Source: Vreelandella aquamarina
GTDB lineage: Bacteria; Pseudomonadota; Gammaproteobacteria; Pseudomonadales; Halomonadaceae
Direction: 5' to 3'
NCBI RefSeq assembly: GCF_020075495.1
Contig: NZ_JABYQT010000005.1
Coordinates: forward strand, 1-64,000
DNA length: 64,000 nucleotides
Below, piece by piece: positions 26,150 to 35,660 of the stretch. Every line of letters begins with the position of its first letter. Position 1 is the stretch's first letter. Below the pieces are notes generated by a model, which did no database searches, was not told the DNA's origin, and worked only from the letters and a program-made list of their open reading frames with translations. The position numbers and the translations under genes were made by a program.

Positions 26150-27430
26150 ATGGCCGACGGCAAAGGCAAGGATGAAGGTGGCAAACTACTCTACTGCTCG
26201 TTCTGCGGAAAAAACCAGAACGAAGTACGTAAGCTGATTGCTGGCCCGTCCGTATATATCTGCGATGAGTGTGTCGACTTGTGTAATGACATCATTCGCG
26301 AGGAAGTTCTCGAAGCCGATGCCGAGAGCGATGAGGAGCGTTTACCTACGCCTCGCGAAATTCGCCATACACTCGATGACTACGTCATCGGACAGGACCG
26401 CGCCAAGATGGTGCTGTCCGTCGCGGTTTATAACCACTACAAGCGTCTGAAGAGCGACGTGCGTGATGGCGATGTTGAACTAGGTAAATCCAATATTCTG
26501 CTCATCGGCCCCACCGGTAGCGGCAAGACGTTGCTGGCGGAAACCATGGCGCGTTTATTGAACGTACCTTTTACCATTGCCGACGCCACCACGCTGACGG
26601 AAGCAGGCTATGTGGGTGAAGATGTAGAAAACATCATCCAGAAGCTTCTGCAGAAGTGCGATTACGACGTCGAGAAAGCCGAGCGCGGCATTGTCTACAT
26701 TGACGAGATCGACAAGATTTCACGCAAGTCCGACAATCCGTCCATTACTCGCGACGTATCCGGCGAGGGTGTACAGCAGGCCCTGCTCAAGCTGATCGAG
26801 GGTACGACTGCCTCGGTGCCGCCTCAGGGCGGGCGCAAGCATCCGCAGCAGGAATTCGTGCAGGTAAATACTGCCAATATCCTGTTCATCGTCGGCGGTG
26901 CCTTTGCCGGTCTGGATAAAGTCATTCGTGACCGCGCAGAAAAGGGCGGCATCGGTTTCAATGCCAGCGTCAAGAGCAAGGAGTCCTCGCGCGGAGTGGG
27001 CGAGCTTCTGGCGGGTGTCGAGCCCGACGATCTGGTCAAGTTCGGCCTGATTCCCGAGTTCGTGGGCCGCCTGCCGGTCATCGCCACGCTGACCGAGCTT
27101 ACCGAGGATGCGTTGATCCAGATTCTGACGGAGCCGAAGAACTCGCTGGTCAAGCAGTATTCCAAGCTCTTCGAGATGGAAGACGTGACGCTCGAGTTCA
27201 GAGACGAGGCACTGCGTGCTGTGGCCGCCAAGGCCATGGAGCGCAAGACCGGCGCACGCGGGCTGCGCTCCATTCTCGAGTCAGTACTGCTAGACAGCAT
27301 GTATGAAATTCCTTCGCTGGAGAATGTCAGCAAAGTGGTCATCGATGAGTCGGTGATTGCCGGCGAAAGCGAGCCCTTGCTGATGTATTCGAACCAGGAA
27401 GAGGCTCGGGTCGACGGTACTGACGGCTGA
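26150..27430 (+). CDS. clpX: ATP-dependent Clp protease, ATPase subunit ClpX
   Basis: ClpX recognises, unfolds and feeds substrates such as ssrA-tagged proteins into ClpP. The 426-aa protein has the N-terminal C4 zinc-binding domain (Cys16, 19, 38, 41), Walker A GPTGSGKT, Walker B IVYIDEID, the pore-loop region EAGYVGEDV and the sensor-2 segment [11 protein letters not shown]. It is followed by a terminator-like hairpin. Confidence 0.97.
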   Translation: MADGKGKDEGGKLLYCSFCGKNQNEVRKLIAGPSVYICDECVDLCNDIIREEVLEADAESDEERLPTPREIRHTLDDYVIGQDRAKMVLSVAVYNHYKRLKSDVRDGDVELGKSNILLIGPTGSGKTLLAETMARLLNVPFTIADATTLTEAGYVGEDVENIIQKLLQKCDYDVEKAERGIVYIDEIDKISRKSDNPSITRDVSGEGVQQALLKLIEGTTASVPPQGGRKHPQQEFVQVNTANILFIVGGAFAGLDKVIRDRAEKGGIGFNASVKSKESSRGVGELLAGVEPDDLVKFGLIPEFVGRLPVIATLTELTEDALIQILTEPKNSLVKQYSKLFEMEDVTLEFRDEALRAVAAKAMERKTGARGLRSILESVLLDSMYEIPSLENVSKVVIDESVIAGESEPLLMYSNQEEARVDGTDG

Positions 27431-27478
27431 TGACGGATTACTAGTTGCGGCCTAGCGTCAGCCGCTTGCGCTACCACG

Positions 27479-27500
27479 AGGGGTCGCCTATGCGACCCCT
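27479..27500 (+). terminator. Probable terminator between clpX and lon
   Basis: AGGGGTCGC (27479-27487) pairs perfectly with GCGACCCCT (27492-27500) around CTAT. The following TTGTTGTT is only partly T-rich, so termination may be incomplete. Confidence 0.65.
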
Positions 27501-27517
27501 TGTTGTTCATAAGGTGT

Positions 27518-27546
27518 CACTGCGTAGCATGCTCTACACTGCGTAG
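27518..27546 (+). repeat. Direct repeat upstream of lon
   Basis: CACTGCGTAG occurs at 27518-27527 and again at 27537-27546, 19 bp apart start to start (nearly two helical turns). It could bind a regulator on one face of the DNA. Confidence 0.45.
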
Positions 27547-27566
27547 TACTTTTCATACAGTGATGT

Positions 27567-27590
27567 ACTTGATCCGTTGTCTAATCAAGT
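27567..27590 (+). promoter_or_regulatory. Inverted repeat before lon
   Basis: ACTTGAT (27567-27573) and ATCAAGT (27584-27590) form a perfect inverted repeat with a 10-bp spacer, ending 30 bp before the lon ATG. It may be an operator or an mRNA hairpin near the ribosome-binding site. Confidence 0.45.
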
Positions 27591-27620
27591 GCGCATCCGA
27601 TTTGTTGAGGAACGTCTGCG

Positions 27621-30023
27621 ATGCAGCAGAACGCCGAACAGACTCAATGTCTACCCCTATTGCCATTGCGGGATGTCGTGGTTTATCCGCAGATGGTCAT
27701 TCCCCTGTTTGTAGGACGTGAAAAGTCGATCCAGGCCCTCGAAGCGGCAATGGAGGCTGATAAACGCGTCATGCTGGTGGCTCAACGCGAAGCTTCTCAA
27801 GACGAGCCGGACAATACCGACCTTTATGCCATGGGTACCGTGGCCGATATCATGCAGCTTCTCAAGCTACCTGACGGTACGGTCAAGGTGCTTATCGAGG
27901 GCAGTTTCCGGGCGGACGTGCTTGACATCGAAGAGAACGAGGCAGGCTATACTCAAGCGTTCTTTTCCCCGCGTGAAAGTGAGCCACTGACCACCCGCGA
28001 GCAGGAAGCCCTGGTTCGCGTACTGCTCAATCAGTTCGAGCAGTACGTCAAGTTGTCCAAGAAAGTGCCTAATGAGGTGCTCAATTCGCTTTCCGGTATC
28101 GAAGACCCAAGCCGATTGGTGGACACCATCTGCGCTCACTTGTCGCTCAAGATCGGCGACAAGCAGGAACTTCTGGAAATGGATCGAGTGCGCGATCGTA
28201 TCGAGCATTTGATGGCGCTCATCGAGTCCGAAATCGATCTGCTTCAGGTTGAAAAGCGCATTCGCTCCCGGGTCAAGGAGCAGATGGAAAAGACCCAGCG
28301 CGAGTACTACCTCAACGAGCAGATGAAAGCCATCCAGAAAGAGATGGGCGAGCTTGATAACGTACCTAACGAGGCGGAAAAGTACGAACAGGCGATCAAG
28401 GAGTCGGGAATGCCTCAGGAGGCTTCCGACAAGGCGACGCAAGAACTCAACAAGCTCAAGATGATGGCGACCAACTCCGCCGAGGCGACGGTAGTCCGCT
28501 CTTATCTGGACTGGTTGATCGCGATTCCGTGGAAAAAGCGCACCCGTGTCAAGCATGACCTGGTCAAGGCTCAGGAAGTGCTCGATGAAGACCACTACGG
28601 GCTTGAAGAGGTCAAGGAGCGTATTCTCGAGTACCTGGCCGTTCAAAAGCGCGTGCGCAAGATGAAGGGGCCGGTGCTCTGTCTGGTGGGGCCACCCGGG
28701 GTCGGAAAGACATCGCTTGGCCAGTCGATTGCGCGTGCCACCAACCGCAAATATGTACGTCTGGCACTGGGCGGTGTTCGCGATGAGTCGGAAATTCGTG
28801 GTCATCGGCGCACCTACATCGGGTCCCTTCCCGGCAAGCTGATGCAGCGCATGAGCCGAGCGGGCGTCAAGAATCCTCTGTTCTTGCTTGATGAAGTCGA
28901 CAAGCTCGGCATGGATCATCGTGGCGACCCAGCATCGGCGCTGCTTGAGGTGCTGGACCCGGAGCAGAACAACAGCTTCAGCGACCACTACCTGGAGCTC
29001 GATTACGATCTTTCCGAGACGCTGTTCATCTGCACGGCCAACTCCATGAATATTCCGGGGCCGCTGTTGGACCGCATGGAGATCATTCGTCTGCCGGGCT
29101 ACACCGAAGATGAGAAGCTGGCGATTGCCAAGCGCTACTTGTTGCCCAAGCAACTGGCTGCCAATGGACTCAAGGATAGCGAGCTGGTGCTCAATGATGA
29201 CGCCCTGCTCGAATTGATCCGCTACTATACCCGCGAAGCGGGGGTGCGCGAGCTCGAGCGCCAGGTGGCCAAGGTAAGCCGCAAGGTACTGCGCGAGCGT
29301 CTCGAGAAAAAGAAGCTCGACAAGACCCAGACCCTTTCGGCAGAGCAGATCGAAGAGTATGCAGGCGTTCGGCGCTACAGCTACGGCCTGGCCGAGCAGG
29401 ACGACCAGGTAGGGCGCGTGACGGGCCTTGCCTGGACCTCCGTAGGCGGGGAGCTTCTAAACATCGAGTCAGTGGTAACACCGGGCAAGGGGCGTATCAA
29501 CAAGACTGGCTCGCTCGGCGATGTAATGAAAGAATCGGTCAGCGCGGCGCAAACGGTTGTCAAGGCACGTGCGATAAACTTCGGTATCGACCCGGCGCGT
29601 TTTGAAAGCGAAGACCTGCATATCCACGTACCCGAAGGCGCCACGCCGAAGGATGGTCCGAGTGCCGGCATCGCGATGGTAACGGCCATGGTATCCGCCT
29701 ACACGCAGCGAGCGGTACGCTGCGACGTGGCCATGACCGGCGAAGTGAACCTTCGCGGTGAGGTATTGCCGATTGGTGGGCTAAAGGAGAAATTGCTGGC
29801 AGCCCGCCGTGGTGGTATAAAGACCGTCCTGATTCCTGAAGAAAACCGCCGTGATCTCAAGGAAGTACCGGAAAATATCAAGGGACCACTGGATATTCGC
29901 CCGGTACGTTGGATAGATGATGTATTGGCGGTGGCGCTGGTGAGTGATGAAAACGGTGACAGTGCGTCCTTAAAAACCACTGAAGCATCGTTCAACGCCA
30001 CGACGGTCGCCAATACCCATTGA
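27621..30023 (+). CDS. lon: ATP-dependent protease Lon
   Basis: Lon degrades misfolded and short-lived regulatory proteins in the cytoplasm. The 800-aa protein has the substrate-binding LON domain (about 10-205), a coiled-coil segment, the AAA+ module with Walker A GPPGVGKTS and Walker B LFLLDEVDK, and the protease domain with the Ser-Lys dyad Ser681 (PKDGPSAGIAM) and Lys724 (GGLKEKLLAA). TTGAGGAACG precedes the ATG. Repeats upstream may control it; I do not see a convincing sigma-32 promoter immediately before lon. Confidence 0.97.
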   Translation: MQQNAEQTQCLPLLPLRDVVVYPQMVIPLFVGREKSIQALEAAMEADKRVMLVAQREASQDEPDNTDLYAMGTVADIMQLLKLPDGTVKVLIEGSFRADVLDIEENEAGYTQAFFSPRESEPLTTREQEALVRVLLNQFEQYVKLSKKVPNEVLNSLSGIEDPSRLVDTICAHLSLKIGDKQELLEMDRVRDRIEHLMALIESEIDLLQVEKRIRSRVKEQMEKTQREYYLNEQMKAIQKEMGELDNVPNEAEKYEQAIKESGMPQEASDKATQELNKLKMMATNSAEATVVRSYLDWLIAIPWKKRTRVKHDLVKAQEVLDEDHYGLEEVKERILEYLAVQKRVRKMKGPVLCLVGPPGVGKTSLGQSIARATNRKYVRLALGGVRDESEIRGHRRTYIGSLPGKLMQRMSRAGVKNPLFLLDEVDKLGMDHRGDPASALLEVLDPEQNNSFSDHYLELDYDLSETLFICTANSMNIPGPLLDRMEIIRLPGYTEDEKLAIAKRYLLPKQLAANGLKDSELVLNDDALLELIRYYTREAGVRELERQVAKVSRKVLRERLEKKKLDKTQTLSAEQIEEYAGVRRYSYGLAEQDDQVGRVTGLAWTSVGGELLNIESVVTPGKGRINKTGSLGDVMKESVSAAQTVVKARAINFGIDPARFESEDLHIHVPEGATPKDGPSAGIAMVTAMVSAYTQRAVRCDVAMTGEVNLRGEVLPIGGLKEKLLAARRGGIKTVLIPEENRRDLKEVPENIKGPLDIRPVRWIDDVLAVALVSDENGDSASLKTTEASFNATTVANTH

Positions 30024-30103
30024 TGTTAAAGCCATCGGTCTTTAATTTTACTTAGTAAATTTGCCCAACGCCTTATGTGGCGGGCATTTCACGGCGCGGT
30101 TGC

Positions 30104-30133
30104 TTGACAGGGGTTTCAAGGCATTGCTATAAA
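30104..30133 (+). promoter_or_regulatory. Sigma-70-type promoter of hupB
   Basis: TTGACA (30104-30109), an 18-bp spacer and TATAAA (30128-30133) match the consensus at 6 and 5 of 6 positions. It lies about 80 bp before hupB. Confidence 0.82.
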
Positions 30134-30213
30134 ACGCAGCTACGCTTTGAGGTTGTACTTTCTGGTGACCGTGCCGTTCAGAGCCATTTTTTGAAACAGT
30201 TAAGGGGTGAAGT

Positions 30214-30486
30214 GTGAATAAGTCCGAGCTGATTGAAGCCATTGCCGCATCTGCCGATATTCCTAAAGCAGCGGCAACCCGCGCATTGGATGCCATGGTG
30301 GAGTCTGTCACCGATAGCCTCAAGAAAGGTGAAAGCGTTTCGCTGGTAGGTTTTGGTACCTTCGCGATCAAAGAGCGTGCTGCGCGTACTGGCCGCAACC
30401 CGCAGACTGGCCAGCCTATCGAAATCAAGGCAGCAAAAGTTCCTGGCTTCAAAGCAGGCAAGGCTCTGAAAGACGCCGTCAACTAA
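30214..30486 (+). CDS. hupB: DNA-binding protein HU
   Basis: This 90-aa HU-type nucleoid protein carries [11 protein letters not shown] at the N-terminus and the DNA-arm pattern [20 protein letters not shown], then [20 protein letters not shown]. Its place after lon and before ppiD matches hupB of E. coli. The start codon is GTG (30214), preceded by AAGGGGTGA. It has its own strong promoter and a following hairpin, so it can be highly expressed independently of lon. Confidence 0.96.
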   Translation: MNKSELIEAIAASADIPKAAATRALDAMVESVTDSLKKGESVSLVGFGTFAIKERAARTGRNPQTGQPIEIKAAKVPGFKAGKALKDAVN

Positions 30487-30510
30487 TTGACCCGCGTTTA
30501 CGGTAAGCTA

Positions 30511-30546
30511 ATGGGCGCATCGCATCCGCGATGCGCCCATGTTATT
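30511..30546 (+). terminator. Probable terminator after hupB
   Basis: ATGGGCGCATCGC (30511-30523) pairs perfectly over 13 bp with GCGATGCGCCCAT (30528-30540) around ATCC. The tail GTTATTTTCT is only moderately T-rich. Confidence 0.7.
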
Positions 30547-30633
30547 TTCTGGGCGGGTATTTAAGGGGTTATCCGAAAACGCTTTTCGGACGACAAGGGT
30601 GTATTTGTATGGCTGTGTTGATCTGAGGCTAGC

Positions 30634-32451
30634 ATGCTGCAAAGTATTCGAGATGGCTCCAGAAGCTGGGGCGCCAAAATTATTATCGGTCTCATGGTGG
30701 CAGCCATGGCGCTGTTCGGTGTTGAATCCCTGTTCAGCGTATTTGGCAGTGATCCCAATGAGGTCGCCAGTGTCAACGGCGAGCCCATCATGCGCCAGCA
30801 GGTTGAGCTTGAAGTGCAGCGAGCGCTGCGCTCGGGTCAGGTGCCGCCAGAGCAGGAGCGTGCCCTGCGTAACGACATGCTCGACCAACTGATCACTCAG
30901 CAGCTTTTGACCCAGTATGCAGACGACGGTGGGTTTCATGTGTCGGATGCCCAGCTGGACCAGATCATTGTGAATCTTCCCGAGTTTCACGATCAGAACG
31001 GCCGTTTTTCTGCTGATATCTTCCGTAACCGCCTGGCGGGGGCTGGCTATTCGCCGGTATCCTTCCGTGAGGACCTGCGCCTTGATATCAAGCGTCAGCA
31101 GCTTCAGCAGGGTCTGGCGTTCAGTGACTTCAGCCTGCCCAGTGAGCAGGCACGGCTGGCCGAGCTGCAGCGCCAGGCGCGCAGCTTCCGCTATGTGCTG
31201 CTCGATAGCACCGATATCGATGTTGATATCGATGTTACCGATGAGCAGATGCAGGCATACTACGACGCCAACCAGGCGCGGTTTGAACGCCCCGAGCAGG
31301 TTCGCGTCGAGTACGTGATGATTGATCGTCAGGCCATGGCGTCTGAAAGTGATGTAGACGAACAGACGCTGCGAGATGCGTGGCGCGAACAGAACCGCGA
31401 TGCAGACCGGCGCGTTTCGCACATCATGGTAACGTTTGGCGATGAGCGCACCCGTGAAGAGGCGCAGGAGATTGCCACTACGGCTCGCGAGGCACTGGAG
31501 CAAGGCGAATCCTTTGCCGATACCGCTCTACGCTACTCAGACGATACGGCCAGTGCAGAACAGGCTGGCGACCTGGGCGTCATCTCGCGCGGCATCTTTG
31601 GTGATGCGTTCGATAACGCCGCTTTCTCGCTGGAAGAAGGGCAGATATCCGACATCGTGGAAATGGATGGTGCCTTCCATATTGTTCAGGTCACCGAGAT
31701 CGAGGCACCCTCGTTTGAAGAGCAGCGCGATATGCTGCGTCAGAACGTTGCCTTGAATGAGGTCAATGACGATTTCAATGCCAAAGTGCAACAGCTCATC
31801 GACGAAAGCTTCGCTGCCGATGATCTGCAGAGTGTGGCGAATGACCTGGGGCTGACGCTCCATCAGACCAACTGGCTTGCTCGTGGTGAGGGCGAGGGCG
31901 TGTTGTCCGAGCCGGGTGTCCTCGATGAAGCGTTTAACGAAGAAGTGCTCGACAACGGCTACAACAGTGAAGTCATCGAGCTGGACGACGATCGCCGCCT
32001 GGTGTTGCGGGTAGCCGAACATCGCGAGGCTACGCTGATCGGACTCGAAGACGTGCGCGACGACGTCGAGCAGGCGGTTGCGTCGCAGCAGCGACAGCAG
32101 GCGTTACTCGAGCAGGCTCAGGCCATGACCGCACGGCTTGAAGCAGGAGAGGCCCTTGGCGTAGATTGGCTCGAAGCGGACAATGTCACCCGGCAGTCCG
32201 AAGCTGCGTTGCCGCAGGTGCTGGTTCAGGAAGTGTTCAAGATGCCTCATCCCGAGGCGGGGGAGAGTCGCTATCGGGCGATCAATCTACCGCAGGGCGT
32301 GGCAGTCGTGGCGCTGGATGAAGTCTCCGATGGCGACATTGACGAGCAGATGCAGGGTTTCGTTGCTCAGATGGCCGAGCAATTGCGTGCTCAGACGGTC
32401 ATTCAAGGCTTGATAGCGGAGCTTTACCGCGACGCAGATATCGAACGCTAG
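30634..32451 (+). CDS. ppiD: Periplasmic folding chaperone / peptidyl-prolyl isomerase PpiD
   Basis: PpiD is anchored in the inner membrane next to the Sec translocon and helps exported proteins fold. The 605-aa protein has one N-terminal membrane helix (about 15-33, IIIGLMVAAMALFGV), a SurA-type N-terminal chaperone region, a central parvulin domain around 260-365 (RRVSHIMVTFGDE, DLGVISRGIFGDAFD) and a helical C-terminus. The E. coli order lon-hupB-ppiD is kept. A bidirectional terminator follows. Confidence 0.93.
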   Translation: MLQSIRDGSRSWGAKIIIGLMVAAMALFGVESLFSVFGSDPNEVASVNGEPIMRQQVELEVQRALRSGQVPPEQERALRNDMLDQLITQQLLTQYADDGGFHVSDAQLDQIIVNLPEFHDQNGRFSADIFRNRLAGAGYSPVSFREDLRLDIKRQQLQQGLAFSDFSLPSEQARLAELQRQARSFRYVLLDSTDIDVDIDVTDEQMQAYYDANQARFERPEQVRVEYVMIDRQAMASESDVDEQTLRDAWREQNRDADRRVSHIMVTFGDERTREEAQEIATTAREALEQGESFADTALRYSDDTASAEQAGDLGVISRGIFGDAFDNAAFSLEEGQISDIVEMDGAFHIVQVTEIEAPSFEEQRDMLRQNVALNEVNDDFNAKVQQLIDESFAADDLQSVANDLGLTLHQTNWLARGEGEGVLSEPGVLDEAFNEEVLDNGYNSEVIELDDDRRLVLRVAEHREATLIGLEDVRDDVEQAVASQQRQQALLEQAQAMTARLEAGEALGVDWLEADNVTRQSEAALPQVLVQEVFKMPHPEAGESRYRAINLPQGVAVVALDEVSDGDIDEQMQGFVAQMAEQLRAQTVIQGLIAELYRDADIER

Positions 32452-32471
32452 TTGCAGGTATTGCCATAACC

Positions 32472-32501
32472 AAAAAGCCGATCATGTTTGATCGGCTTTT
32501 T
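32472..32501 (+). terminator. Bidirectional terminator between ppiD and lpxH
   Basis: AAAAAGCCGATCA (32472-32484) pairs with TGATCGGCTTTTT (32489-32501) around TGTT. The A run and T run let it serve both the plus-strand ppiD and the convergent minus-strand lpxH. Confidence 0.92.
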
Positions 32502-32527
32502 GCTGCACGCTCGAGCTGCGCTGAACG

Positions 32528-33301
32528 TCAGGTGCTGGGCGGGGTGCTCAGCGGGAACTGACGCAGCGCGACCGCAGGGGGATGCTCTGACGAATCGACG
32601 ACGATGTCCCAGCCGTGTTGCGTATCCCAATCACCTAGCACGAACCGTTTGGCAGGTACGTCTTCGACAGTCAGTTCATGGACATGGGGGCGGTGCGTAT
32701 GACCGTGGATCATGGTGGTTACCCCAAAGTGCTCCATGACAGCCACTACTTCCTGGGGAGTTACATCCATGATTGCCTCGGCCTTGCCGGCGTTTGCATC
32801 TCCTGATTGCATACGCAGGCTCTTGGCGAGCTCCATCCGCTGCTCAAGCGGCATGGCAAGAATCTGCGCCTGCCACTGCGGGTCGCGCGATTGCCGACGA
32901 AATGCCATATAAGCGTCGTCCTGGGTACAAAGGGTGTCACCGTGAAGCAGTACCACGGACATGCCCTCAAGCTCGACTTCCTGCACATCGGACAACAGCG
33001 TCGCACGGCATTGAGTGATGAACCGCTCACCCAGCAGAAAATCACGATTGCCGTGACAGAAATACACCGCCGTGCCGCTGTCACTCAAGGCCCTGAGGCG
33101 TTGGATCACTTCGTGTGCCACCGTACCCAAGGGATGGGGCGTATCGAGCAGGTCATCGCCTATCCAGGCATCAAAAAGATCGCCCAGTATGTAGAGAGCG
33201 TTTGCCCCCTGAGCGGTATGTTCCAGATAGCGATAGAACCCCTGATTGATCTCAGGGGTATCGCTGCTCAAGTGCATATCGGCTACAAGCAGAGTGCGCA
33301 T
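32528..33301 (-). CDS. lpxH: UDP-2,3-diacylglucosamine diphosphatase
   Basis: LpxH hydrolyses UDP-2,3-diacylglucosamine to lipid X in lipid A synthesis, at the inner face of the inner membrane. The 257-aa protein is a calcineurin-like metallophosphoesterase with ADMHLSSDTPE, LGDLFDAWIGDD, CHGNRDFLLGERF, LLHGDTLC and the closing HGHTHRP. I chose ATG 33301, preceded by GGGAGC on the minus strand. The first ATG upstream (33433) lies inside ppiB and would add 44 unrelated residues. ppiB ends 13 bp before it, the same ppiB-lpxH pairing as in E. coli. Confidence 0.94.
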   Translation of the reverse strand: MRTLLVADMHLSSDTPEINQGFYRYLEHTAQGANALYILGDLFDAWIGDDLLDTPHPLGTVAHEVIQRLRALSDSGTAVYFCHGNRDFLLGERFITQCRATLLSDVQEVELEGMSVVLLHGDTLCTQDDAYMAFRRQSRDPQWQAQILAMPLEQRMELAKSLRMQSGDANAGKAEAIMDVTPQEVVAVMEHFGVTTMIHGHTHRPHVHELTVEDVPAKRFVLGDWDTQHGWDIVVDSSEHPPAVALRQFPLSTPPST

Positions 33302-33314
33302 AAAGCTCCCGGAG

Positions 33315-33815
33315 TTATTCCGCATCCTTGACGTAGGCGCGCTCGATGACCACGTCTTCAGCAGGAACGTCGGCATGCATGCCGCGGCGGGTAGTGCTGA
33401 CACCCTTGATGGTGTTGACCACGTCCATGCCATCTACTACTTCACCAAACACTGCATAGCCCCAGCCCTGCAGGCTTTTGCCGCTATGGTCGAGGAAGCT
33501 GTTGTCGCCCACGTTGATGAAGAACTGAGCCGTTGCGGAGTGGGGGTCCTGGGTGCGCGCCATGGCAAGCGTGCCCACGGTATTCTTCAGGCCATTGTCG
33601 GCTTCGTTCTCGATCGGGTCGCGGGTCGGCTTCTGGTTGAAATCCTGATCAAAGCCGCCGCCTTGCACCATGAATCCATCGATGACCCGGTGAAACAGGG
33701 TGCCATCGTAGAATCCTTCCTTTACATACTGCTCGAAGTTGGCCGCCGTTGCTGGCGCTTTTTCGTGGTTGAGCGCGATGGTGATGTCACCGAAGTTCGT
33801 CTGTAATACGATCAT
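33315..33815 (-). CDS. ppiB: Peptidyl-prolyl cis-trans isomerase B (cyclophilin)
   Basis: This cytoplasmic cyclophilin has 166 aa. Typical segments are [49 protein letters not shown] and [14 protein letters not shown], including the catalytic arginine in FHRVI. There is no signal peptide, which separates it from periplasmic PpiA. I chose ATG 33815, preceded by CAGGAA on the minus strand; an ATG six codons earlier is possible. It is the first gene of ppiB-lpxH and divergent from glnS. Confidence 0.94.
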   Translation of the reverse strand: MIVLQTNFGDITIALNHEKAPATAANFEQYVKEGFYDGTLFHRVIDGFMVQGGGFDQDFNQKPTRDPIENEADNGLKNTVGTLAMARTQDPHSATAQFFINVGDNSFLDHSGKSLQGWGYAVFGEVVDGMDVVNTIKGVSTTRRGMHADVPAEDVVIERAYVKDAE

Positions 33816-33847
33816 AGATAAATTCCTGTTCAATAAAGGCGTTCGCC

Positions 33848-33882
33848 TTGGCGCTGTGCATCGGCGTCACGCTATAATAGCG
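33848..33882. promoter_or_regulatory. Promoter region between ppiB and glnS with palindromic -10
   Basis: On the plus strand TATAAT (33873-33878) is a perfect -10 for glnS, with TTGGCG (33848-33853) 19 bp upstream as a possible -35. The -10 sits in the perfect palindrome CGCTATAATAGCG (33870-33882), so the minus strand also offers TATTAT as a -10 toward ppiB. The minus-strand -35 is poor. Confidence 0.55.
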
Positions 33883-33969
33883 GTTTTGCTCGGCACCGCG
33901 AAGCGCTACCTTCAAGGGTAGGCATTGGTTGCCCGGCACGCCATCCACCACGAGGTTTTCAACACCACC

Positions 33970-35649
33970 ATGACCAACGAGACCACCCCAGCGCCGAACT
34001 TCATTCGCAACCAAGTACGCGACGAGATCGAGGGCGGCCAGGTCACCAAAATCGTGACGCGTTTCCCTCCAGAGCCAAACGGCTTTCTGCATATCGGCCA
34101 TGCCAAGTCGATCTGTCTGAACTTCGGGCTGGCGGAGCAGATGGGTGGCGAGTGTCATCTGCGTTTTGACGACACCAACCCGGCGAAGGAGGAGCAGGCG
34201 TATATCGATGCGATCAAGGAAGACGTCAGCTGGCTGGGCTTCAAGTGGGCGGGGCCGGTACGTTTTGCGTCAGACTACTTCGACCAGCTCTACGCCTGGG
34301 CACAGCACCTGATTCGTGAAGGCAAGGCCTACGTGGACGACCTGTCGCCGGACGAGATCCGCGAATACCGCGGCACCCTGACGGCGCCTGGCAAGCCAAG
34401 CCCCTACCGCGAACGCAGCGTCGAAGAAAATCTGGACCTTCTGGAGCGCATGAGCCTGGGCGAGTTCGGCGAGAGTGAAAAAGTGCTGCGTGCCAAGATC
34501 GATATGGCCTCGCCGAACATCAATCTGCGTGACCCGATTCTTTATCGCATTCGTCATGCAAGTCATCACCAGACCGGCGACAAGTGGAAGATCTACCCCT
34601 CCTACGACTTCACGCACGGTCAGTCCGACGCCATCGAGGGGATCACGCACTCGATCTGCACCCTGGAGTTCGAAGACCACCGTCCCCTTTATGAGTGGTT
34701 CCTCGACAATCTGCCGGTGCCCAGCAAGCCGCGCCAGATCGAGTTTGCCCGCCTGAATCTCGACTATACCCTGACCTCCAAGCGCAAGCTGAAGCTGTTG
34801 GTCGATGAGCAGATCGTGGACGGCTGGGATGACCCGCGTATGCCGACCATTTCCGGCATGCGTCGGCGTGGCTATACGCCGGCCTCGATTCGCAAGTTCT
34901 GCGAAATGATCGGCGTGACTCGGGCCGATGGCGGGCTTGTCGATATTGCCATGCTGACCCACGCGATTCGCTCGGACCTTGAAGATAACGCACCCCGCGC
35001 CATGTGCGTGCTGAAACCGCTCAAGATCGTGCTGACCAATGTGGCCGAAGATCACGAAGAGGTGTACGACGTGCCGGGTCACCCTGCGCGTGACGATATG
35101 GCGATGCGCAAGGTGCCGTTTGGTCGCGAGCTGTACATCGACCAGGACGACTTCATGGAAGATGCTCCCAAGAAGTTCTTCCGCCTGGCGCCGGGCAAGG
35201 AAGTGCGCTTGCGCAACAGCTACGTCATCCGCTGTGATGAAGTGGTCAAGGACGACGCCGGCGAGGTGGTCGAGCTGCGCTGCTCGGTGGATTTCGACAC
35301 CCTTGGCAAGAACCCGGAAGGGCGCAAGGTAAAAGGCGTGGTTCATTGGGTCAGCGCCACGCATGGTGTGCCCATGGAAGTACGTCTGTATGACAACCTG
35401 TTCATGGTCGAGCAGCCGGACCGTGACAAGGATGTCGATTTCCTGGAACACTTGAACAAGGAATCTCTGGTCATCTGTCAGGCCATCGGCGAGCCGAGCC
35501 TTGCCAACGCCGCGCCGGAAGATCGCTTCCAGTTCGAGCGCATGGGGTACTTCTGCGCTGATCGTCACCTTTCCAAGCCGGGTCAACTGGTGTTCAACCG
35601 TACCGTAGGACTGAAAGACAGCTGGGCGAAAATCAAACAGAAGGGTTAA
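33970..35649 (+). CDS. glnS: Glutaminyl-tRNA synthetase
   Basis: This class I synthetase charges tRNA-Gln directly; its presence implies that this organism need not rely only on the amidotransferase route. The 559-aa protein has the HIGH-type motif [15 protein letters not shown] and the KMSKS-type motif TSKRKLKLL. The b-barrel anticodon-binding domain fills the last ~220 residues. I chose ATG 33970, preceded by ACGAGG; an upstream in-frame GTG would add 15 non-conserved residues. cysS follows 11 bp later, so the two are probably one operon. Confidence 0.96.
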   Translation: MTNETTPAPNFIRNQVRDEIEGGQVTKIVTRFPPEPNGFLHIGHAKSICLNFGLAEQMGGECHLRFDDTNPAKEEQAYIDAIKEDVSWLGFKWAGPVRFASDYFDQLYAWAQHLIREGKAYVDDLSPDEIREYRGTLTAPGKPSPYRERSVEENLDLLERMSLGEFGESEKVLRAKIDMASPNINLRDPILYRIRHASHHQTGDKWKIYPSYDFTHGQSDAIEGITHSICTLEFEDHRPLYEWFLDNLPVPSKPRQIEFARLNLDYTLTSKRKLKLLVDEQIVDGWDDPRMPTISGMRRRGYTPASIRKFCEMIGVTRADGGLVDIAMLTHAIRSDLEDNAPRAMCVLKPLKIVLTNVAEDHEEVYDVPGHPARDDMAMRKVPFGRELYIDQDDFMEDAPKKFFRLAPGKEVRLRNSYVIRCDEVVKDDAGEVVELRCSVDFDTLGKNPEGRKVKGVVHWVSATHGVPMEVRLYDNLFMVEQPDRDKDVDFLEHLNKESLVICQAIGEPSLANAAPEDRFQFERMGYFCADRHLSKPGQLVFNRTVGLKDSWAKIKQKG

Positions 35650-35660
35650 GGAATCGTCAT

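Noticed and set aside
27867-29153. A 428-codon open frame antisense to lon
   Set aside because: It lies fully inside lon on the other strand. It has no ribosome-binding site or recognisable domain and reflects codon bias of a GC-rich gene.
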